64,000 nucleotides of DNA from Prototheca cutis. Taxonomy: Eukaryota; Chlorophyta; Trebouxiophyceae; Chlorellales; Chlorellaceae. Shown in pieces: positions 58,522-64,000 of the stretch. Under the pieces are notes generated by a model that was not told the DNA's origin, searched no databases, and saw nothing but the letters and a program-made list of their open reading frames with translations. How positions within the stretch are numbered: the first letter of the stretch is position 1; every line of letters begins with the position of its first letter. A program made the position numbers and the translations under genes. Location of the stretch: assembly GCA_002897115.2 (NCBI GenBank), contig BCIH01000006.1, positions 1,043,739-1,107,738 of the forward strand, in the 5' to 3' direction.

Positions 58522-59139
58522 TGACGATGCTCGGGAAAGGCTGCTGAACGGCATCGTTATGGAANACTGCCATTTTCGGGTCCCGTGCGATTGCCAGTCA
58601 TCGCCCTGTTTATCGATTTTACCTCTAGGATGGATGCAAACCCCGTCTCCCTGTCATTCTCTGCGGGTGGCGTATCTGGGTCGTCCACCCGACCGTGCCC
58701 GACGACGGAACCAATTTTTCTCGCATGCGCTGCNGCGTGCATTCTTCTTTTCTTTTCGTTCCATCTGNACCCACTGCGTTGTCCAGCAGCCGCACGTCAT
58801 GGGATTTGTCACAAGGCGACAGGCAAGGCACGTGAAGGAGCATCCTGGTCGCAGCCAGCAGAAGGGGCGTGGTGGTACCCTGCCTAGGACCGTCAAGCAG
58901 GGCTTGCTCATTCCGCTGTGCAGTCCAGCTGCCAATCTGCCTGGTCATGGGGCCAAGCGNTTGATGATGTCTGGGCCAGAAGCGGCATTGACATTACCGG
59001 CGGGTGAGAATAGCCATGATGAGGGCAACCTGCAGGGGAGGGTTGTCGATTGGTCAGACAGTGACATCGTCAGTGCCCTGGAAAGCATGGCTGGCACTCT
59101 CGTGTCCAGGATCCAAATCCAGCACAACGTCGTTGCTGC

Positions 59140-59800
59140 ANCTGGTACTGGACCCTTTTGCCTCAGGTAAAATGCCGGCCCCATTCCGCATGCACTGCAG
59201 ACGCACCAAGAGAACGTGGGTCAANCTGGGGTTGAAGCTACTCGGAGATCCAAGCACGCTCTCGATGATCTGCAGCACCCGCTTCAGCCCTGCACGTGCA
59301 TGCCGTGGGTGGGACATGTTACTGAAGGGGAACTGAAACAAGAACGGCGATGTGTAAAGAGGAACTGCATGCTGATTTCTCAGGAATTGCAAGCCCTTGC
59401 ACGCAATATTTCCTTCCCCTGGTCGAGACGAGTCCGGCCTGCCATCAACAGCAAAGCCCCTACTAAGATTCACCCACTGATCATACCAGGGTGCAGTGCC
59501 TCCGCGATGGGGGGCGGGTTCCGGATCACCTTCTCCAGGTAGATGTAGACAATCTGCGGGCAAGGGCGCAGGGTGAGCCCGTCACCCTCCTCCCGGCTCC
59601 CCCTCTCCCAACCCTGGTCGCCACAGCTCCTGAGCCNCCCNNCCCGCGTTCATCCTGCGGCACCGCCACGACCATACGACACCCATGCCATCCAACGCAT
59701 CGCCATACCTTGAACTGTGCCAGGCTCAGCACGCTGGCGAAGATGAAGAACGTGGGGGCCAGGAAGATGGAAAGGGGCCCCATGCCCGCCATTGTGCACG
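59140..59800 (-). CDS. small membrane protein, family not recognised
   Basis: The exon starting near 59792 reads MAGMGPLSIFLAPTFFIFAS and VLSLAQFK (donor GTATGG), a strong N-terminal hydrophobic helix. The next exon (about 59555-59485) reads IVYIYLEKVIRNPPPIAEAL and HPG. A further exon (about 59311-59190) reads LKRVLQIIESVLGSPSSFNP. Junctions keep frame, but the 3' end is not clear. It looks like a small single- or double-pass membrane protein, with no domain I can name. Confidence 0.4.
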
Positions 59801-60114
59801 CGATCACACCTCTTCGGCGACCGACTACGAGTAAATTAAAAGCAATAAATGCAAGTGACAGTTTTTGCTTGAAAGCATGCCCGATGGCCGGTCAGATCCG
59901 CCCTGCCGCCACCAGGGTTCGCGCTGNCCCGAACGCCCCCGCACACAGGAGTACGAAAAAGGCTTAGGCAACCCCTCTGGAATCACATCTCGAGGCCAAC
60001 TGCTCTATGAACCGCTATTGCANCAGTGCTGCCATNTAAAGGAGTTCAGGAGTTCTGGACACACTGTACCCAATGACGCTCGTATGCCCGATGCTGGGTC
60101 ACTTGGCTTGCGCC

Positions 60115-62462
60115 TCAGCGGGAAGCTGCNGTTTCAGGCTCCTGCACCTCTGCCGGCGGCGGCGGTGGCGGCAGCGGGAGCAGCGCGTCTACCCAGTCGT
60201 TTGCGAGGATGTTGTTCGGGTCGAGGTGGCGCCGGGCGGCATTAAAGGCGCCGAGTGGGTACCGCNGCGCCAGACGCTGTCGCAGCGCCTCGAGCCTCTC
60301 GGGATCGCTCGGCGGCTCGATCTTGGCCCAATGTTCCACCGCGTCATACTTGGGCCCCAGCGTGTCTGACACCAGGGATCGGTACTTGCCGAAGCTGCAG
60401 GTCGNGAGGTTGGAGCATGGCATCGATTGCTGTTGTCAGAGTGGAACGCTTCTCGACTTTGAGGGGCCAGCAATGTCGACCCCACACCAACAGTGATGGG
60501 TGCAACTGAACAAGCAATAAATCAATCAAATGAACATCGCAGCCCGCCAGCCGACCTTGCTGTGATGGCGGCGCGCTGGTCCTCTTTGTCGAGCGGAAGG
60601 TACTGGATGATGCCCACCCAGGAGAATATCTGTCCCGGCGGCCCTGCAGCCGGACTCATTGCCGCTGGTGACGCTGCAGTCCATCGCTGCTCGATGGGCG
60701 CGGGGGCCGGGATGGCGTGACGACGGATCAGCGCCAGCAGCTCCGTGGTGTAATCCAAGTCCCGTGCCGTTCCCTTTGTCCCCGGCACAGCGACGGGGAA
60801 GCACAGTTCGCTGACCCACTGCTGCCCGCCGCAGTCAAAGCCCAGGACCTCGTCGCTCCAGCCCACACGCTGGCCCGCGGCGCGCCGCCAGCACTCGACC
60901 TCGGCCGCGTTGACGCGTTTGACCCAGGCGACGTCCAGTGGCGCATGCGCCAGCACCAGGTCCCGCAAGTCCATGACCGACATGCCCCGCGCCTCGGCCT
61001 CGTCCTTCAACAGACCGGCCGCCAGCGCCAGCGCCCGCAGCGGCGCGGCCTGTTCATAGGGCGTGTGCCTCGGTGGCTGCACCCGTTGTTGTGGGGTGTT
61101 GGCAATGGTGGTCTTGGCACCGTTCGCTTCTCCCCCTGTGACGGCAACCTCCTCCTGCTTCTTCCCCTCTCCAGCCACCAACCCTGGGACGTCGCCGTAG
61201 GGCACGGCTTGGACGACGACAACCGCGTCGGTGTGCGGGATCCACATGTAGCGGAGGTGGCGGGCGGCAGTCAGGCGCTCGGCGTGCGCAGCGCGAACCT
61301 GGCGCACCGTCTCGACGCTCGTTGTCTCGACCAGGCGGTGCGCGGGCACGCAGCGCAGCGTGAGCTCCGCCACAACGCCGAGGCACCCGAGCCCCGTTGC
61401 GGCCAGGCGGAACAGTTCGGGGTCGCGGTCTGCGGACAAATCCAGCGTGCCCTTCGCGGGCGTGACGAGCTTGAGCGCAACGACTTGCCCTTCGACGGGC
61501 GGCAAGCTCGCGCCGGTGCCGTGCGCGCCGGCCTGAGTAAATCCGCCAACTGTTTGCTCCCGGATGCTGGCATAGTTTTCCAACGCCAGGCCGTGTTCGC
61601 GGAGGCGTTTTGACACGTCCTCAATGCGGGCCCCGGCCTGCACCGTCGCCGTCCGTGCTTTCTCGTCCACGTGCAGCACCGCGTCCATGTGCGCGAGGCT
61701 GAGCATGGCCTCTGCGCCCAGGGCCATGCCGTTGGGCGACAGGGCAGACCCCACCACACGCACACGCTGCCCAGTGCGGTGCGCCAGCGCCAGGATGCTC
61801 TCCACCTCCTCCACGGTGCTGGGCTCGTACAGCCGCCGCGCCACGACGTCGTGCGTCCCGCTCCAGTTGCTAAACGCGACATTGGGAGCCGCCGTCAGGA
61901 TCGGGTCGCGGCGGTGCAGCGCCGCATAGTAGCTCACGCCTGCCCCGCCCACCAGGAACACTGCAGGGTGTACCATTTGCGTTTGTGACGGGGATACAGC
62001 AAGGCCAAAAATATGGACAGGCCAGGCATCCCAACCAACCAAGCGGCGATCCACCCCCCAACTGGCACCTCCCGCAAGCATGTTGCGCAGCCGCATGGCC
62101 TTGAGTTCCTCTTCCGAATGTGGGGGGAAGACCGGGTCGGCCTCATAGATATGGGGCTGGGCACGCGTGGCTGGGCGCTGCTGCGTTTTACCTGTGGCAA
62201 TGGGTATGGGTTGGGGCTCACCAAAGGTGCATGCATGCCAACTCCCCACTTCAACGCACATTTCCATGACATAGGGCCCCCCCCCACACACACACACAGG
62301 CATATACGCAAGTGTGCACGATTGATCCATGTTCACAACAATCTGTACTCTCCGACCNCAAAACGTACCGTGCACCTGGCGAGTGAAGGTCCTCCAGGCA
62401 CCCCGCAGAGCCCCGCGACGTGCCCAGGCCCCCACGGCCATCCCGAATATGCTGGTTCCCAA
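60115..62462 (-). CDS. GLDH: L-galactono-1,4-lactone dehydrogenase (mitochondrial, ascorbate synthesis)
   Basis: The last step of plant and algal vitamin C synthesis, at the mitochondrial inner membrane, with cytochrome c as acceptor. The N-terminus is a basic presequence, MAVGAWARRGALRGAWRTFT (start at 62462 or the in-frame Met seven codons later). A PVFPPHSEEELKAMRLRN exon and a hydrophobic segment, VFLVGGAGVSYYAAL, follow. FAD-binding PCMH domain: VEEVESILALAHRTGQRVRV, GSALSPNGMALG, VQAGARIEDVSKRL, and EQTVGGFTQAGAHGTGASLP. ALO domain: RHLRYMWIPHTDAVVVV. C-terminal exons: EHWAKIEPPSDPERLEALRQ, RYPLGAFNAARRHLDPNNIL and ANDWVDALL, with stop at 60117-60115. An unusual Glu/Lys/Gly-rich insertion (about 61050-61190) follows the VPYGDVPGLV segment. 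Confidence 0.93.
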
Positions 62463-62710
62463 TGGGACGGGCTACGATCTCATGCCATTCATGCTCGTAA
62501 TCAAGCTCTTATCAATCTTGGGTAGGGCATGCATCATGTAATGCACCCCCATCTCGCTCGCGGATGTGCGAACTGGCCCCCTGTGATGTGCTACGTTTCA
62601 CGACGATGACAACCGATCACATGCGCTGGTCTCGTCCCGTACCAATCTTGCAAGACTCAAAGGCCAGACAGTGGTTTGTGCTGGAGTGCTTTTTNAAATT
62701 TAGGCAAGGG
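62463..62710. promoter_or_regulatory. short divergent promoter between GLDH and OTU1-like gene
   Basis: Only 248 bases separate the two start codons on opposite strands. No core promoter motif was identified with confidence. Confidence 0.5.
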
Positions 62711-63865
62711 ATGAACCTCAGATTTCGAGGCCCCTCTGGGGTCTCGACGCTCAAAGGTAACGGTCACCGGCTTTGTTTACCTCCCAGCTGAAGTGTGGCA
62801 AAGGTCTCCCCTTGAATGTCATGGCCGGGCGTCACGGCGGGGTGATCTATGAGCTCCTCCCGGCTGTTACATACATTTGAGCTCATTGAGACTCCTTGCA
62901 CACGCAGATGTTGATGCCAGCAGTTCAGTGGCACACCTGCTGACCCTTCTAGAGGCCGCCTCGGGCATTGCTCAGGACAGGCTGGAAATCTTGGCGGGAT
63001 TCCCCCCCAAGCCCCTGGACCTCGGCTCCCCCGATGCCACCGTGTCCTCCCTCGGCCTGCAGTCTGGCGACGTGCTCACCGTGCGCCAGGGCGCTGTTCG
63101 GCCAGCGGCAAGGACTGACATTGCCGCTGAGTCAGCTGTCCACGACCTGACCAGCCCGAGCCCGGTGGAAGCTAGGCATACCGGTGCGCCCCATGCGTCA
63201 CTCAGCGACGACCATGCCGCCTCCCTGGCAGCCATGCACGCCATGGTAAGTGTTGTATCGGTGGGTTGTCGGTGATGATGCCCTGCGGCACAGCTTTCCT
63301 TGGCCGCATTGTGCATCTCCTCGAAACTCACCTCTTCCCCACTCTGAAGAATCCCCCATCCCAACTTGAACCTCCCTCGCAACGCACAAACGCAAACAAA
63401 TCACTCCCAGGACGAGGACGAGGCTCTGGCCCGTGCGATCGCAGCGTCCATGGAGGACGCACAGCCAGTGCCNTCGTCAACAGCCCCAGCAGCTGGGCCC
63501 GGGACCACATCACGCGCTCAGCAAGGCCCTGGCAGCCGCACAGAAAGCAGTACTGTGAAGATCCATGGCCTGCATGACACGCCCGCACTCGACCCCACGA
63601 CCACCTCGCTGCTGAGCGACGGCAGCTGCGTGGTGCGGCGAGTGATTGAGTCGGATAACAGCTGCCTGTTCAACGCGGTGGGCTATGGTGCCCGCGGCTC
63701 ACGGCACCTGGCCGCCGAGTTCCGGCTGGCCTGTGCTGATGCGGTGCGCGCCGACCCTGCAACATGGAGCGAGGCGGTGCTTGAAAAGCCCCGGGATGAG
63801 TATTGTGCCTGGATCTCCGACCCAAGACACTGGGGCGGCGCCATCGAGCTCTCCATCCTCGCAAA
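62711..63865 (+). CDS. OTU1: OTU1/YOD1-type deubiquitinase, 3' end beyond window
   Basis: A cysteine deubiquitinase that works with p97/CDC48 in ER-associated degradation. Exons are 62711-62756, 62908-63245 and 63411-63865. The first two make the N-terminal ubiquitin-like fold (MNLRFRGPSGVSTLK, AHLLTLLEAASGIAQDRLEI, LGLQSGDVLTVRQG). Exon 3 has an acidic UIM-like stretch (DEDEALARAIAASMED) and then the OTU domain: RRVIESDNSCLFNAVGYGAR with catalytic Asp and Cys (D-N-S-C), and DEYCAWISDPRHWGGAIELS. The last codon is split at a GTATGC donor (63866). The catalytic His and the C2H2 zinc finger are expected in exons right of the window. Confidence 0.9.
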
Positions 63866-63980
63866 GTATGCTGACCGGATGCATGGGTGGCGAACAGGTT
63901 GTCACTGGTAATGACGAGTGCTTGCCTGCCCGGGTTCGTCCGCTCCTCACTCCAAACCCCCACACATTCCCCCACATAAC

Positions 63981-64000
63981 CCCCCCCCCCCCCCCCCCCC
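63981..64000. repeat. poly-C run at the window's right edge
   Basis: A C20 run ends the window, inside what should be intron 3 of the OTU1-like gene. It may mark a contig edge. Confidence 0.7.

Overview
The window is nuclear DNA from a eukaryote. The genes are GC-rich and cut by short spliceosomal introns (mostly GT-AG, several GC-AG). The gene set (ISA1-type isoamylase, mitochondrial L-galactono-1,4-lactone dehydrogenase, peroxisomal acyl-CoA oxidase, PRP38A with an RS tail) points to a green alga, probably a Trebouxiophyte of the Chlorella/Auxenochlorella kind. The lineage is inferred from gene content and style, not from a marker. Scattered N bases and a few single-base frameshifts suggest a draft assembly.

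Layout, left to right: a cut-off minus-strand CDS (1-600); aquaporin (+, 2.4-4.2 kb); splicing factor PRP38A (-, 5.0-7.4 kb); a small BOD1/SHG1-like gene (+, 7.8-8.5 kb); a damaged fructosamine-3-kinase gene (-, 8.8-10.9 kb) whose first intron is mostly a TIR-bounded repeat; starch-debranching isoamylase (+, about 12.2-16.5 kb); a CCC1/VIT-family metal transporter (-, 17.0-18.0 kb); tubulin-binding cofactor A (+, 18.7-19.3 kb); a second repeat copy (19.4-20.0 kb); an ERK7/MAPK15-type kinase (-, 20.4-22.8 kb); acyl-CoA oxidase (+, 23.2-25.5 kb); RNA polymerase II subunit RPB2 (-, 26.0-30.0 kb); a three-RRM hnRNP-like protein (-, 30.4-32.7 kb); a Ser/Thr/Ala-rich CKAP2-like protein (+, 33.1-36.8 kb); a Cys-rich small protein (-, 37 kb); an inverted pair of repeat copies (38.0-39.0 kb); calmodulin (-, 39.4-40.6 kb); an unrecognised minus-strand gene (41.3-41.9 kb) beside a TnpB/Fanzor-type zinc ribbon (42.0-42.5 kb); the SIN3 corepressor (-, 43.1-47.7 kb); COPII coat protein SEC23 (+, 49.4-52.1 kb); a secreted or membrane Pro-rich protein (+, 52.8-54.7 kb); a second, intron-split TnpB/Fanzor-type C-terminus (55.8-56.2 kb); an MFS transporter (+, 56.7-58.5 kb); a small membrane protein (-, 59 kb); GLDH (-, 60.1-62.5 kb); and an OTU1/YOD1-type deubiquitinase running off the right end (+, 62.7 kb onward).

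Most genes are unrelated housekeeping functions, arranged as divergent or convergent neighbours with short shared promoters. The accessory signal is a set of TnpB/Fanzor-like (eukaryotic OMEGA nuclease) fragments. Three copies belong to one roughly 610-bp element family with CCGTGCAGGGC terminal inverted repeats and an internal C...C/WNRD zinc-ribbon ORF, with a fourth, internally deleted relative. Two further loci carry divergent zinc ribbons with the NRD-x-NAARN signature. None has a full-length nuclease in this window. A second pattern is that almost every long G or C homopolymer (about 12 to over 100 bases) lies inside an intron.
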